A stretch of 38,429 bases of DNA from QHYU01 sp041493955 (GCA_041493955.1 JBGPZW010000011.1:1-38429); one strand, 5' to 3'. Numbered from the stretch's first letter, positions 1-11,079 are shown. The notes: generated by a model not told the origin, from the sequence alone. A program made the numbers and translations.

Positions 1-141
1 CGCCCGGAACTGCACCTTGGGGTTGGTCTTCGCCAACACCTTCGTGATCGCCGCGGTCAGCGTGGTCTTCCCGTGGTCGATGTGCCCGATCGTCCCGATG
101 TTCACGTGCGGCTTGCTGCGTTCAAATTTTTCCTTCGCCAT
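1..141 (-). CDS. tuf: Elongation factor Tu, N-terminal part (runs off the window edge)
   Basis: The first 47 codons of EF-Tu are present; the rest lies beyond position 1. The protein opens MAKEKFERSKPHVNIGTIGH and continues with the G1 P-loop GHVDHGKTT, which binds the GTP phosphates. EF-Tu is the cytoplasmic GTPase that delivers aminoacyl-tRNA to the ribosome. The start is the ATG at 141-139, preceded by GGAG about six bases upstream and by a further GAGGAG. It follows the 83-aa unknown gene by 34 nt and is the distal visible gene of the str operon. The identification is secure although only the N-terminus is seen. Confidence 0.95.
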   Translation of the reverse strand, partial: MAKEKFERSKPHVNIGTIGHIDHGKTTLTAAITKVLAKTNPKVQFRA

Positions 142-175
142 CGCTTGCTCCGCTCCTCAGTCGATCTAGATAAAG

Positions 176-427
176 CTAAGGCTTGAACTCCAACTCGGCA
201 CCGTCGGCAAAATCCGCACCGTTGCCAAGTTCTGTCTCGATCTGCTTACTAGCCAATTCCCGTACTTGGTCCTGCGAAAGCTTCCCCACGAAAGGGGAGG
301 CCCAAACAGTGACCTTGATTTTCCCATCCAGTCGGAATTGATAGCCCACCACTGCAGCCATCCCGCCGCTCGCAGCAGCACGAGCAGCGTTCCCGATGAA
401 TTCAATTCTGTGCTTTGCTTCTACCAT
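176..427 (-). CDS. Unknown 83-aa protein inserted between fusA and tuf
   Basis: I do not recognise this family. The frame starts with ATG at 427, with AGGA about five bases upstream, only 7 nt after the fusA stop (TGA 437-435), so it is probably translationally coupled to fusA. The 83 residues begin MVEAKHRIEFIGNAARAAAS. A middle part with beta-strand character follows (VVGYQFRLDGKIKVTVW), then a charged, helix-like section (LSQDQVRELASKQIETELG) and an acidic, phenylalanine-containing tail. There is no signal peptide, membrane segment or Cys pair. Its place in the str operon suggests a role linked to translation, but that is inference from position only. The tight packing and good ribosome-binding site argue that it is a real gene rather than a chance frame. 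Confidence 0.7.
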   Translation of the reverse strand: MVEAKHRIEFIGNAARAAASGGMAAVVGYQFRLDGKIKVTVWASPFVGKLSQDQVRELASKQIETELGNGADFADGAELEFKP

Positions 428-434
428 TTTCCTA

Positions 435-2696
<2,262 letters not shown>

Positions 2697-2714
2697 TTTG
2701 CCTGTTTCCGTGCG

Positions 2715-3185
2715 CTACCAGCGGTAATGCGCAAACGCCTTGTTGGCCTCCGCCATGCGGTGCACGTCTTCCTTCTTTTTCATCGCCCCGCCGCGGCTGT
2801 TGGCGGCGTCCATGAGCTCGTCGGCCAGCTTATTCACCATGGTCTTGCCCGCGCGGCTGCGGGCGTAGAGGATCAGCCAACGGATCGCCAGCGACTGGCG
2901 CCGGAACGGGTTGACCTCGACCGGTACCTGATAGTTCGCGCCGCCCACGCGTCGCGTCTTCACTTCCAGCACCGGCTTGACGTTCTCCACGGCCTTCTTG
3001 AAAATCTTCAGCGCGTCGTCATTGGTCTTCTGGGCGATCTGCTCCATCGCCAAGTAGAAGATGCTCTGCGCGGTGGAGCGCTTGCCGTCCCACATCATCG
3101 AGCTGATGAATTTCTGCACCAGGTCGCTGCCGTACACCGAATCCGGCGGCACTTCCCGGCGGCTGACCCATCCCTTACGCGGCAT
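2715..3185 (-). CDS. rpsG: 30S ribosomal protein S7
   Basis: S7 is the primary 16S rRNA-binding protein that nucleates assembly of the 30S head and contacts tRNA at the E site. The 156-aa product starts MPRKGWVSRREVPPDSVYGS and contains RRVGGANYQVPVEV and RSRAGKTMVNKLADELMDAA, both typical of S7; the length is normal. The ATG at 3185 has AGGAG eight bases upstream. It lies between rpsL and fusA in the standard str order with short spacers. In many bacteria S7 feeds back on its own operon mRNA; no such site was identified here. Confidence 0.97.
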   Translation of the reverse strand: MPRKGWVSRREVPPDSVYGSDLVQKFISSMMWDGKRSTAQSIFYLAMEQIAQKTNDDALKIFKKAVENVKPVLEVKTRRVGGANYQVPVEVNPFRRQSLAIRWLILYARSRAGKTMVNKLADELMDAANSRGGAMKKKEDVHRMAEANKAFAHYRW

Positions 3186-3208
3186 CGCAATCGCTCCTGT
3201 TTCGCGGC

Positions 3209-3592
3209 TTACTTCTGCACGGCCTTGGGCCGCTTGGCGCCATACTTCGAGCGCCCCTGCTTGCGGTTCTCGACCCCGGCGGTGTCGAGCGTCCCGCGGA
3301 TGATGTGATAGCGCACGCCCGGCAGATCCTTCACGCGGCCGCCGCGGACGAGCACGATCGAGTGCTCCTGCAGGTTGTGACCGACGCCGGGAATATACGT
3401 GGTCACCTCAATGCTGTTGGTCAGCCGCGCGCGCGCCACCTTGCGCAGCGCCGAGTTGGGTTTCTTCGGCGTCTGGGTATAGACGCGGATGCAGACGCCG
3501 CGCTTCTCCGGACAACCCTGCAGCGCCGGCGACTTCGTCTTCGCGCGGATTTGCTCGCGTCCATGTCGTACCAACTGCGCAAACGTGGGCAC
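3209..3592 (-). CDS. rpsL: 30S ribosomal protein S12
   Basis: S12 lies at the decoding centre and helps monitor codon-anticodon pairing; substitutions in it cause streptomycin resistance. The product begins (M)PTFAQLVRHGREQIRAKTKS and contains the universal TPKKPNSALRKVARARL and PGVGHNLQEHSIVLVRGGRVKDLPGVRYH blocks. I use the GTG at 3592, which has GAGGG six bases upstream and gives 127 aa. A longer frame opening at 3649 would add 19 residues with no resemblance to S12. The lysine of the PKKPNSAL loop (E. coli Lys42 region) is present, so nothing indicates streptomycin resistance. It is the first gene of the str operon. Confidence 0.95.
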   Translation of the reverse strand: MPTFAQLVRHGREQIRAKTKSPALQGCPEKRGVCIRVYTQTPKKPNSALRKVARARLTNSIEVTTYIPGVGHNLQEHSIVLVRGGRVKDLPGVRYHIIRGTLDTAGVENRKQGRSKYGAKRPKAVQK

Positions 3593-3889
3593 GGTTTTCC
3601 CTCGACCAAACAAGATTTCACTTCGCTCCCCGCGCCGGCAAACACACAAGCGCCGGGTGCCGTAGGTTTCTAAACAGAAAGGGCCAGCAGCGACTTCGGA
3701 GGAACCGCCAAGAACTCCACACCGATTCCAGCCCCGGCGTACACTGGACTGGCCACAGCGGAGAGGCTCACTCGGCTTTGCGGGGCTGGCGCCCCATTCC
3801 GGCCGCTCTCCTCACCCCGTTCCGTCCTTCTCTGTTCCGGGGCAGGAGACCTTCCCTTTCACCAGCAGGGCCTAAATCCCCCTGACAAA
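3593..3889 (-). promoter_or_regulatory. Long leader of the str operon mRNA
   Basis: About 300 nt separate the predicted transcription start near 3889 from the rpsL GTG. The stretch is GC-rich and has no credible gene. It contains a compact hairpin at 3782-3795 (GGGGC, four-base loop, GCCCC). Such a long leader on an r-protein operon is compatible with attenuation or feedback by S7 or S12, but no known leader motif was matched. Confidence 0.4.
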
Positions 3890-3895
3890 TCAATA

Positions 3896-3924
3896 AGTAT
3901 AGGGAAGGAACCCCTTTGTGTCAA
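3896..3924 (-). promoter_or_regulatory. Strong sigma70-type promoter of the str operon
   Basis: Read on the minus strand, TTGACA (3924-3919) is followed by exactly 17 bases and TATACT (3901-3896). The match is nearly perfect, and this is the only good promoter upstream of rpsL. Expected transcription start is near 3889. Confidence 0.8.
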
Positions 3925-4159
3925 ACAAAAATCTGGCGTGAGCAGTGGAAAACAATTCGCCCCACCTTCGCCCGGGCGCAGGCAAGATCCAGCGGGCGCA
4001 AGAGGGCCTTCCGGGGGAGGTGGCCAATTCAACAGGAGGGACTTACTCCCGGTGCCTTACCTATTTGTTTACAATACGTTAGAGACAGAACCGAATCTGG
4101 CTTTACGCCCGGCACGATCTACCCTACACTCAACTGCGTCAGCCGTGAGGGAGAGCTTG
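3925..4159. other. Intergenic region upstream of the DUF3857/TPR gene
   Basis: This stretch lies between the str promoter and the GTG at 4160. A TACAAT hexamer at 4070-4075 could be a -10 element for the plus-strand gene, but no matching -35 is visible. An upstream frame from 3938 is in phase with the gene but lacks signal-peptide character, so it was not included in the coding region. Confidence 0.35.
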
Positions 4160-7100
4160 GTGCCAAGACTTCCGGCCAGCGCTGTGCTCGGAGCTGCCCT
4201 CTTGCTGGCAGCTTCGGCCTACCCACAACAGGTTGAGAAGAAGCCTGCCGACGCATCTGCCGCGTCTACCGCGCCGGCCGCGCCCGACTACTCCCAAGAG
4301 CCCTTCGTCATCGAGCAGTACCACGTCCGCGCACGGTTCGAGAACGACGGCACTGGCCGCCGCGAAACGCTGGTGCGCTTCCGGGTACAGAGCGAGGCTG
4401 GAGTACAGCAGCTCGGCCAGTTGGTATTCGGTTACAACTCCTCCAACGAACGGATGGAGATCGGTTCGGTCGAAGTGCGGAAGTCCGACGGAACCACCAT
4501 CTCCGCCCCGCCCGATGCGGTGCAGGATATGACCGGACCCGTGGCGCGCGAGGCGCCGATGTATACCGACCTGCGGCAGAAACACGTGACCGTGCCCGGA
4601 CTGCGCCCGGGCGAGACGCTCACCTATCACGTCACGGCGCAGCTTCACACCCCGCTGGCCCCCGGACAATTCTGGCTGGAGCACGACTTTCTGAAAGACG
4701 CGATCGTCCTCGACGAGACACTCGAAGTCAATGTTCCCCGCGACCGCGCCGTCAAACTCAAGACGCACCCCGGCACCGACCCCACCGTCACAGAGGAAAA
4801 CGATCGCAAGATCTACCGATGGAAAAGCTCCCGGTTAAAACGAGAGGAGGAAGGCCAGGAGGAGGCGAAACCCAGAAAGAAGCCACCGAAGAAGCCCGAG
4901 GGACCCGCCGTGCAGCTCACCACGTTCCAGAGCTGGGAGGAAGTGGGTGGCTGGTATGCAGGGCTCGAACGCGAGCGCGCCACACCCACTGATCTAGTCC
5001 GCGCAAAGGCCCAAGAACTGGTCCGCGGACGCGCGAGCGACATCGAGAGGATCGAAGCGCTCTATGAGTTTGTGGCCAGCAACTTCCGCTATGTGAGTCT
5101 TTCGTTTGGCTTGGGCCGCTACCAGCCACATGCTGCCGCCGACGTTCTGGCTAACCAGTACGGCGACTGCAAGGACAAACACACGCTGCTCGAAGCGCTC
5201 GCGGAGGCCATCGGGCTGCGCGCATACCCGGTGCTGATCCATTCCCGGCGCAAGATTGATCCGGAGATACCCTCACCGGCGCAGTTCGACCACGTGATCA
5301 CCGCTGTTCCTCTCGGCAAAGACTGGATCTGGCTCGACACGACGACCGAGGTCGCGCCCTTCCGGCTGCTCTCCTCGAATCTGCGGAGAAAGCAGGCCCT
5401 GCTGATTCCCTTGGCCGCGCCGCCGACGGCGGCAAAGGTCGCGGCGGATGAGGCGGCGAGGCTGGTCGAAACCCCGGCCGATCTGCCCTTCCCTGCGACG
5501 CAACGCGTGGACGTGGACGCGCAGGTGAGCGAACTCGGCAAGCTATCCGCACAGGTGCGGTATACCCTACGCGGCGACACCGAGTTGCTGTTGCGCTTGG
5601 GCTTCCGCCGCACGCCGCAAAGCCAGTGGAAGCAGCTCGGGCAACTGCTGGCGGTTTCCGATGGCTTCCGCGGCGAGGTCAGCGAGGTCAAGACCTCTGA
5701 TCCCGCGGCGACGCGCGAACCGTTTCACGTCGAATACCGCATTGCGCAACCCAACTACCTGGACTGGTCAACGAAGAAATCACAACTCGCGCTTCCCCTG
5801 CCGGCGGTGGGCTTGCCCGAAGCATCTGGAGGCGACGACGAAGCAGACACGGAACCGCTGGACCTGGGGACGCCGCTCGAAATCACAACTCGGGTCGTGA
5901 TGGAACTGCCCGTAAAATACGCCGCGCGCGCCCCGGTGGCGGTCGCCGTGATACGTGACTACGCCGAGTACCGCTCCAGCTACAAAGTCGAAGGGAACAA
6001 AATCACCGCCGAGCGGGTCCTGCGCTTCAAGGTGCGCGAGATTCCCGCCGCGCGCACCCGCGATTACCAGGCATTTACGCGCGCCATCCGCGCCGACGAG
6101 CAACAGGAGTTCGCGCTCGAAGGCACGCGCGCTGCCGGGCCGAAGATTCCGGAGGGCGTTAAAGCCGACGAGTTGTACGAGGCCGGCGTGGCCGCGTACA
6201 ACAAAGGCAGTTTCCAGACCGCGATTGACCTTTTGAAGCGCGTCGTGGAGATGGAACCGAAGCATAGATCGGCGTGGAACAACCTCGGGCAGGCCTACCT
6301 TTCACTCCACCAACTCGACGACGCCCTCCAGGCCTTCCGCAAGCAGATCGAAGCGAATCCGTACGACGAGTACGCGTACAACAATATGGGACTGGCTCTG
6401 TGGCAACAGCAGAAGTACGACGAGGCAAGTGAAGCGTTTCACAAACAAATCGAAGTGAACCCGCTGGACCGCTGGGCCCACGCGAACCTCGGGCTGCTGT
6501 ACCGCGACACGCATCGGTACGCCGACGCTGTGCCCGAACTGGAAAAAGCTGTCAGCCTGACCCCTGAAGACCCTGCGCTTCACCTGGGTCTCGGCGAAGC
6601 CTATCTGCAGCTCGGCCAGGAGGAAAAGGCGCTGACCGCCTTTGACAAAGCGCTGGAAATTGCCCCTGCGCCGCCGGTCTGGAATGACATCGCCTACCAG
6701 TTCGCGCTGAAGAAGGTGCACCTGGATCGCGCGCAGCAGTACGCCGAATCGGCTGTGGCTACCACCGCTGCCCAGCTCCGCAACCTCGCGCTCGACCGGC
6801 TTACTCCGAACGAGCTGGCGCACGTGGTCGGTCTGGCCGGTTACTGGGACACGCTCGGCTGGGTGCATTTCCAGAAAGGCGAGATCGACGCGGCCGAAAG
6901 ATATGTCCGCGCTTCCTGGCTGCTCGGACAGCGTGGCGAGGTCGGCGACCACCTCGCCCAGATTTACGAGAGACGCGGGAGGAAAGCTGACGCGATTCGC
7001 ACCTATGCCCAAGCCCTGGCGGCAACCCGGCCCGTGCCCGAAACCCGCGGCCGGCTGGCGCAATTGGTCGGGGGCGACGAAAAGGTCCCACCGCTGCGCG

Positions 7101-7432
7101 CAAGGGCGGCGATGGAACTCTCCGCCATGCGCACCCTCGACCCCGGAGCCTTGCTCCTGGAGACCATGACCGGCGAGTTCTTTGTCCTGCTGGCGCCCGG
7201 GCCGCCGGACGCTTCCGGGATTACCGCTAAGGTTGAAGGAGTCCGATTCGCCAGCGGGAGTGAGAAGCTGCGGCAGTTCGAGGGCGCGCTCCGAGCCCTG
7301 CATTTTCCGGACATCTTTCCTGACGATACACCCACCAAGATCGTGCGCCGCGGCATCCTTTCGTGCTCCACGGCCACCCGCGGGTGCGTCTTTGTCCTCA
7401 TCACGCCGGACCTGGTCACCTCGATCGATTGA
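4160..7432 (+). CDS. Secreted DUF3857 / transglutaminase-like / TPR protein
   Basis: I chose the GTG at 4160 because AGGGAG lies just upstream and the resulting N-terminus is a clear signal peptide (PRLPASAVLGAALLLAASAYPQQ). The mature 1090-aa chain has a DUF3857-type beta-rich domain (about residues 50-260). A transglutaminase-like core follows, with Cys337 in YGDCKDKH, His378 in FDHVIT and Asp393 in WLDTT, so the catalytic triad is complete. A second beta domain and a run of TPR-like helical repeats (about residues 660-860, for example SAWNNLGQAYLSLHQLDDALQAF) come next, then a less defined C-terminal region. A Lys/Glu-rich linker sits near residues 235-250. Proteins of this architecture are common in Acidobacteriota and Bacteroidota; they are thought to act in the periplasm, but substrates are generally unknown. 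It is transcribed alone. Confidence 0.85.
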   Translation: MPRLPASAVLGAALLLAASAYPQQVEKKPADASAASTAPAAPDYSQEPFVIEQYHVRARFENDGTGRRETLVRFRVQSEAGVQQLGQLVFGYNSSNERMEIGSVEVRKSDGTTISAPPDAVQDMTGPVAREAPMYTDLRQKHVTVPGLRPGETLTYHVTAQLHTPLAPGQFWLEHDFLKDAIVLDETLEVNVPRDRAVKLKTHPGTDPTVTEENDRKIYRWKSSRLKREEEGQEEAKPRKKPPKKPEGPAVQLTTFQSWEEVGGWYAGLERERATPTDLVRAKAQELVRGRASDIERIEALYEFVASNFRYVSLSFGLGRYQPHAAADVLANQYGDCKDKHTLLEALAEAIGLRAYPVLIHSRRKIDPEIPSPAQFDHVITAVPLGKDWIWLDTTTEVAPFRLLSSNLRRKQALLIPLAAPPTAAKVAADEAARLVETPADLPFPATQRVDVDAQVSELGKLSAQVRYTLRGDTELLLRLGFRRTPQSQWKQLGQLLAVSDGFRGEVSEVKTSDPAATREPFHVEYRIAQPNYLDWSTKKSQLALPLPAVGLPEASGGDDEADTEPLDLGTPLEITTRVVMELPVKYAARAPVAVAVIRDYAEYRSSYKVEGNKITAERVLRFKVREIPAARTRDYQAFTRAIRADEQQEFALEGTRAAGPKIPEGVKADELYEAGVAAYNKGSFQTAIDLLKRVVEMEPKHRSAWNNLGQAYLSLHQLDDALQAFRKQIEANPYDEYAYNNMGLALWQQQKYDEASEAFHKQIEVNPLDRWAHANLGLLYRDTHRYADAVPELEKAVSLTPEDPALHLGLGEAYLQLGQEEKALTAFDKALEIAPAPPVWNDIAYQFALKKVHLDRAQQYAESAVATTAAQLRNLALDRLTPNELAHVVGLAGYWDTLGWVHFQKGEIDAAERYVRASWLLGQRGEVGDHLAQIYERRGRKADAIRTYAQALAATRPVPETRGRLAQLVGGDEKVPPLRARAAMELSAMRTLDPGALLLETMTGEFFVLLAPGPPDASGITAKVEGVRFASGSEKLRQFEGALRALHFPDIFPDDTPTKIVRRGILSCSTATRGCVFVLITPDLVTSID

Positions 7433-7598
7433 AGGGCGGACGCGAGCCAGCTTCGCTTCTGACCGGGCCAGCCTTTCTCAGCTCCTCTGAGGATCTGCAA
7501 AGAAAAAGGAACAGATCTCCTTTGCGGTGCGTGGTGCTTCGCTGGGATGCCGAACGGCTCCGGGGAGGCCGCTGCTGCCAGGCCGCGTGCAAGAGTCC
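7433..7598. other. Convergent intergenic region between the TPR gene and frr
   Basis: Both flanking genes end here. A GATCTG / CAGATC inverted repeat with a 14-base A-rich loop lies around 7493-7518. It could help terminate either transcript but lacks the usual stem-plus-T-tract form. Confidence 0.3.
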
Positions 7599-8174
7599 CT
7601 ACTTGTGTTCGAGGATTTCCTTTTCCTTGGCGGCGGAGATGTCTTCGAGTTTCTTGGTTTCTGAGTGGGTGAGTTTCTCGAGCTCTTCGAGCGTGCGCTT
7701 GCGGTCGTCCTCGCTAATCTTCTTTTCCTTCTCGAGTCTCTCCACGGCTTCCTTGATGTCCCGGCGGATGTTGCGCACCGCGGTGCGGTGATTCTCGAGC
7801 ACCTTGTGCAGGTGCTTGACCAGGTCCCTGCGGCGCTCCTCAGTGAGCGGCGGGATGGGCACGCGAATCAACTTGCCGTCGGACGACGGGTTGAGTCCCA
7901 GGTCGGAGGTGCGGATCGCTTTGTCGATCGGAGCCACGGCGCCGGGGTCCCAAGGCGAAATGATAATCAGGGTCGGTTCGGGAACCGAGAGTGTGCCCAG
8001 CTGGTTGAGCGGCATGGGAGTGCCGTGGTAATCGACGCGGAGGTGATCGAGCAGGGCGACGTTGGCGCGGCCCGTGCGCAGCGACGACAGCTCCTTGCGA
8101 AAATCCTCCACGGCTTTTTCCATCCGCAGCTTGGCCTGCGCCATCGCGTCTTTCGTGTTCGCTAGGGTGGTCAT
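7599..8174 (-). CDS. frr: Ribosome recycling factor
   Basis: RRF splits post-termination ribosomes together with EF-G. The 191-aa product (usual length about 185) shows the family features: a long N-terminal helix (AKLRMEKAVEDFRKELSSLR), the TGRANVALLDHL segment, the beta domain VDYHGTPMPLNQLGTLSVPE, and the helical arm PPLTEERRRDLVKHLHK ending in an acidic/basic coiled coil. The start is the ATG at 8174, with GGAGA about 11 bases upstream. It is the last gene of the rplM-rpsI-rpsB-tsf-pyrH-frr cluster, 103 nt after pyrH. Confidence 0.97.
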   Translation of the reverse strand: MTTLANTKDAMAQAKLRMEKAVEDFRKELSSLRTGRANVALLDHLRVDYHGTPMPLNQLGTLSVPEPTLIIISPWDPGAVAPIDKAIRTSDLGLNPSSDGKLIRVPIPPLTEERRRDLVKHLHKVLENHRTAVRNIRRDIKEAVERLEKEKKISEDDRKRTLEELEKLTHSETKKLEDISAAKEKEILEHK

Positions 8175-8277
8175 GGGGTGTCGCGTCTCCGTGCGAATTC
8201 AGCCCCCGCGAGTACAGGGGGTAAGGTGGATGTTCACGCCCCCAGTATGGCGGGGCGGGCCGCGCACTCGTTGCAAA

Positions 8278-9036
8278 CTACGCCGGGCTGACGGTGGACC
8301 CGACTTTCTCGCCGAGCACCACCCGCTTGATATTCCCGGGCACATTTAGGTTGAAGATGATGATGGGCATCTTGTTGTCCATGCACAGCGAAATCGCCGT
8401 GGAGTCCATCACCGAGAGGCCCTTTTGGATCACGTCCAGATAGCTGATGCGCTCGAACATTCGCGCACCGGGAACTTTCTCCGGGTCGGCGTCATAAACG
8501 CCGTCCACGCGCGTGGCTTTCAGGATCACCTGGGCCTTGATCTCCATGGCGCGCAGCGCCGCGGCGGTGTCGGTGGAAAAGTACGGGTTGCCGGTGCCGC
8601 CGGCGAAGATCACGATGCGCCCCTTCTCCAGATGGCGCGTGGCGCGCCGGCGAATGAACGGCTCGGCCACCTGGTGCATCTCGATGGCGCTCATCAGCCG
8701 GGTGAAGCAGCCCTGCTTTTCGAGCGCGTCCTGCAGGGCCATGCCGTTGATGACCGTGGCCAGCATGCCCATGTAGTCACCCGTGGCGCGGTCGATGGCC
8801 AGCGACTTCTGCCGCGTGCCGCGGAAGATGTTTCCGCCGCCCACCATGATGGCCACCTGCACGCCCAGAGCAGCGACCTCTTTGACCTCGCGCGCAATGC
8901 TTTCGACCGTATCGGCGTGGATGCCGAAACCCTGCGGGCCCTGCAGGGACTCGCCGGAAAGTTTCAGCACGATGCGCTGATAGGCGAGGGTGTGCTTGCC
9001 CGCCTCGTTCTGGTTTGCCAGGTTCGCTGTGCTCAT
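8278..9036 (-). CDS. pyrH: UMP kinase
   Basis: PyrH phosphorylates UMP to UDP with ATP in pyrimidine biosynthesis. It is a hexameric, cytoplasmic amino-acid-kinase-fold enzyme controlled by GTP and UTP. The 252-aa protein contains LKLSGESLQGPQGFGI (phosphate-binding N-terminal motif), GGGNIFRG, DYMGMLATVINGMALQDALE and the C-terminal STAISLCMDNKMPIIIFNL, all diagnostic. It carries an N-terminal extension of about 20 residues before LKLSGES. It lies between tsf and frr, the order common in bacteria. Confidence 0.97.
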   Translation of the reverse strand: MSTANLANQNEAGKHTLAYQRIVLKLSGESLQGPQGFGIHADTVESIAREVKEVAALGVQVAIMVGGGNIFRGTRQKSLAIDRATGDYMGMLATVINGMALQDALEKQGCFTRLMSAIEMHQVAEPFIRRRATRHLEKGRIVIFAGGTGNPYFSTDTAAALRAMEIKAQVILKATRVDGVYDADPEKVPGARMFERISYLDVIQKGLSVMDSTAISLCMDNKMPIIIFNLNVPGNIKRVVLGEKVGSTVSPA

Positions 9037-9187
9037 GGGCTGCCTGCCGCCTTCCCCGGCCGCTCCCGGCGGGCATTCTAGCAGAGAATGATGCCGGTCG
9101 CACGGCAGCCCGGCGGAAGGAAGGGGGAGAAAAACCGGAATGGAGAGGCGCCATGTGCGCCAGCCTGCCTAGACCGGGGGTGGAAGC

Positions 9188-9838
9188 TCACTGCGCAGAC
9201 GCTCCGGCGACCCCCGAGCCGCCGGCTTCGCCGACCTTCAGCCGGACGAAGCGGCGCACCGAAATGTTCTCGCCGAGCTTGGCGATCCTTTGGTTGATGA
9301 GCTCCCGGATGGTGACCGACTCATCCTTGATGAAGTGCTGCTCGTAGAGGCAGTTCTCCTCATAAAACTTCTCCATCTTGCCGGTGACGATCTTTTCGAT
9401 CACTTGCTCCGGCTTGCCGGTGGCGCGGGCCTGCTCGCGATAGATTTCCCGCTCGCGATCGAGAATCTCAGGCGTGACCTCCTCGCGCCGCACATAGCGC
9501 GGGTCGAGCGCGGCCACGTGCATGGCAATGTCATGACAAAGGCCCTGGAAGTCAGCCGTGCGCGCGACGAAGTCGGACTCGCAATTCACCTCGACAATCA
9601 CGCCGATCTTTCCGCCGGCGTGAATGTAGTGGCCCACCAAGCCTTCGGTGGCCTCGCGCTGCGCCTTTTTCTGCGCTGCGGCCTGGCCCTTTTTCCGCAG
9701 GACGTCGATGGCCTTCTCCATGTCGCCGCCGGCTTCCTGCAGCGCCGCGCGGCAATCGCTGAAGCCGGCGCCGGTGCGCTCGCGCAGCTCCTTGACCAGT
9801 TGGGCTGGAATGTTCACTTGTTCGGGCTTTGTGCTCAT
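9188..9838 (-). CDS. tsf: Elongation factor Ts (short form)
   Basis: EF-Ts exchanges GDP for GTP on EF-Tu. The 216-aa product has the N-terminal UBA-like helices with the family signature (LRERTGAGFSDCRAALQEAGGD), then the core NCESDFVARTADFQ. Conserved C-terminal motifs include QHFIKDESVTIRELI and ENISVRRFVRLKVGE. It is shorter than the E. coli protein (about 283 aa) and resembles the compact forms known from Thermus and others. The start is the ATG at 9838. rpsB ends 217 nt upstream; that gap contains short GC-rich hairpins, including GCCCC / GGGGC arms around 10018-10037, which could be an attenuator. Confidence 0.96.
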   Translation of the reverse strand: MSTKPEQVNIPAQLVKELRERTGAGFSDCRAALQEAGGDMEKAIDVLRKKGQAAAQKKAQREATEGLVGHYIHAGGKIGVIVEVNCESDFVARTADFQGLCHDIAMHVAALDPRYVRREEVTPEILDREREIYREQARATGKPEQVIEKIVTGKMEKFYEENCLYEQHFIKDESVTIRELINQRIAKLGENISVRRFVRLKVGEAGGSGVAGASAQ

Positions 9839-10055
9839 CGAATCTACGGATTCCTTTTATAAGGATTTGGTCCCGGGCGCAAGGTGCCAGCAGGCTCGTC
9901 GCACCGCTGGGCATGAAAATGGCCCCGCGCCACTTCCCCGGGGACGCCCCAGGTTGGTACAGGGCCAGTTCCTTCACTGGGACCTTCGGGAGCCTTTGCA
10001 AACATCGGGCGTTACGGCCCCATTTTCTCGGGGCTGGTTTCCCTTGCGGGCTCCG

Positions 10056-10952
10056 TTACTTCTGCCCTTCGCCCTCGTTGGGCACGGGCTGCTCGGCGTC
10101 GGCGGCAGGCTCAGCGGTCTGTTCGGTCGCCACTTCGGCGCCGGGCTCGATGAAATCGCCTTCCTGCTTCTCGTAGGATTCGTAGGCGCTGGTGTCCACG
10201 TACTCGACCACGTCAGCGACTTCCGCGCCCTCTGCGGTTTTCTGTTCGGCGATCTGGGTCTGCTCATACGCGTGGCGACCTTCGATCACCGCGTCAGCGA
10301 TCTTCGAGGTGAACAGGCGGATGGCGCGCAGCGCGTCATCGTTGCCGGGAATCACCCAGTCCACCACATCGGGGTTGCTGTTGGTATCCACGATGGAGAC
10401 CACCTTGACCCCCATGCGTCGCGCCTCGCGCACGGCAATCTCCTCGGCGTTGGAATCAATCACAAACATCGCGTCGGGTAACGCGGTCATGTTCTCCACG
10501 CCTTCCAGGTTCTGGTGCAAGTGCTTGCGCTCGCGCTCCAGCCGTGCCGCTTCCTTCTTGGAGAGCTGCGCCATGCGGCCGTCTTCGACCATGGCATTGA
10601 GCGACTTCAGCCGTTTGATGGATTTCTGCAGCGTGGCCCAGTTGGTCAGCGTACCGCCCAGCCAGCGGTGATTGACGAAAAACATCCCGCAGCGGCGCGC
10701 CTCCTCGGCGATGGCTTCCTGCGCCTGGCGCTTGGTGCCGACATACAGGATGGTGCGTCCCTGGGTAGCCAGCTCGCTGACGTACTTGCTGGCCTCGCGG
10801 AACATCTTCAAGGTCTTCTGCAGGTCAATGATGTGGATGCCGTTGCGTTCACCGAAGATGTACTCCTTCATCTTCGGGTTCCAGCGTCGCGTCTGGTGGC
10901 CGAAATGGACCCCGGCCTCCAGCAACTCCTTCATCGTAATTTCTACTGCCAA
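10056..10952 (-). CDS. rpsB: 30S ribosomal protein S2 with a long acidic tail
   Basis: S2 is a late-assembling protein that bridges the 30S head and body and is needed for S1 binding. The 298-aa protein has the S2 signatures TMKELLEAGVHFGHQTRRWN near the N-terminus and VVSIVDTNSNPDVVDWVIPGNDD in the core. The C-terminal 55-60 residues are strongly acidic, rich in Glu, Ala and Pro, and extend past the E. coli length (241). The start is a TTG at 10952, supported by AAAGGAGG five bases upstream and by conservation of the following residues. It opens the rpsB-tsf-pyrH-frr half of the operon, 127 nt after rpsI. Confidence 0.96.
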   Translation of the reverse strand: MAVEITMKELLEAGVHFGHQTRRWNPKMKEYIFGERNGIHIIDLQKTLKMFREASKYVSELATQGRTILYVGTKRQAQEAIAEEARRCGMFFVNHRWLGGTLTNWATLQKSIKRLKSLNAMVEDGRMAQLSKKEAARLERERKHLHQNLEGVENMTALPDAMFVIDSNAEEIAVREARRMGVKVVSIVDTNSNPDVVDWVIPGNDDALRAIRLFTSKIADAVIEGRHAYEQTQIAEQKTAEGAEVADVVEYVDTSAYESYEKQEGDFIEPGAEVATEQTAEPAADAEQPVPNEGEGQK

Positions 10953-11048
10953 CGTGCCTCCTTTTTTGAACGGATGCTTGCGCCCCGTCGTGCGTCACGC
11001 CGCGGCGGGTGAGCATCCTTTTGCCGGCTCCTTGCCGGCCGTGAATTT

Positions 11049-11066
11049 GGTCCGACGAATCGGACC
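11049..11066. repeat. Short inverted repeat between rpsI and rpsB
   Basis: GGTCCGA (11049-11055) and TCGGACC (11060-11066) flank a four-base CGAA loop. On the operon's strand no T tract follows, so this is more likely a processing or attenuation hairpin than a terminator. A second self-complementary element (two GCCGGC units) lies nearby at about 11022-11040. Confidence 0.4.
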
Positions 11067-11079
11067 CAAAAACCACCAG

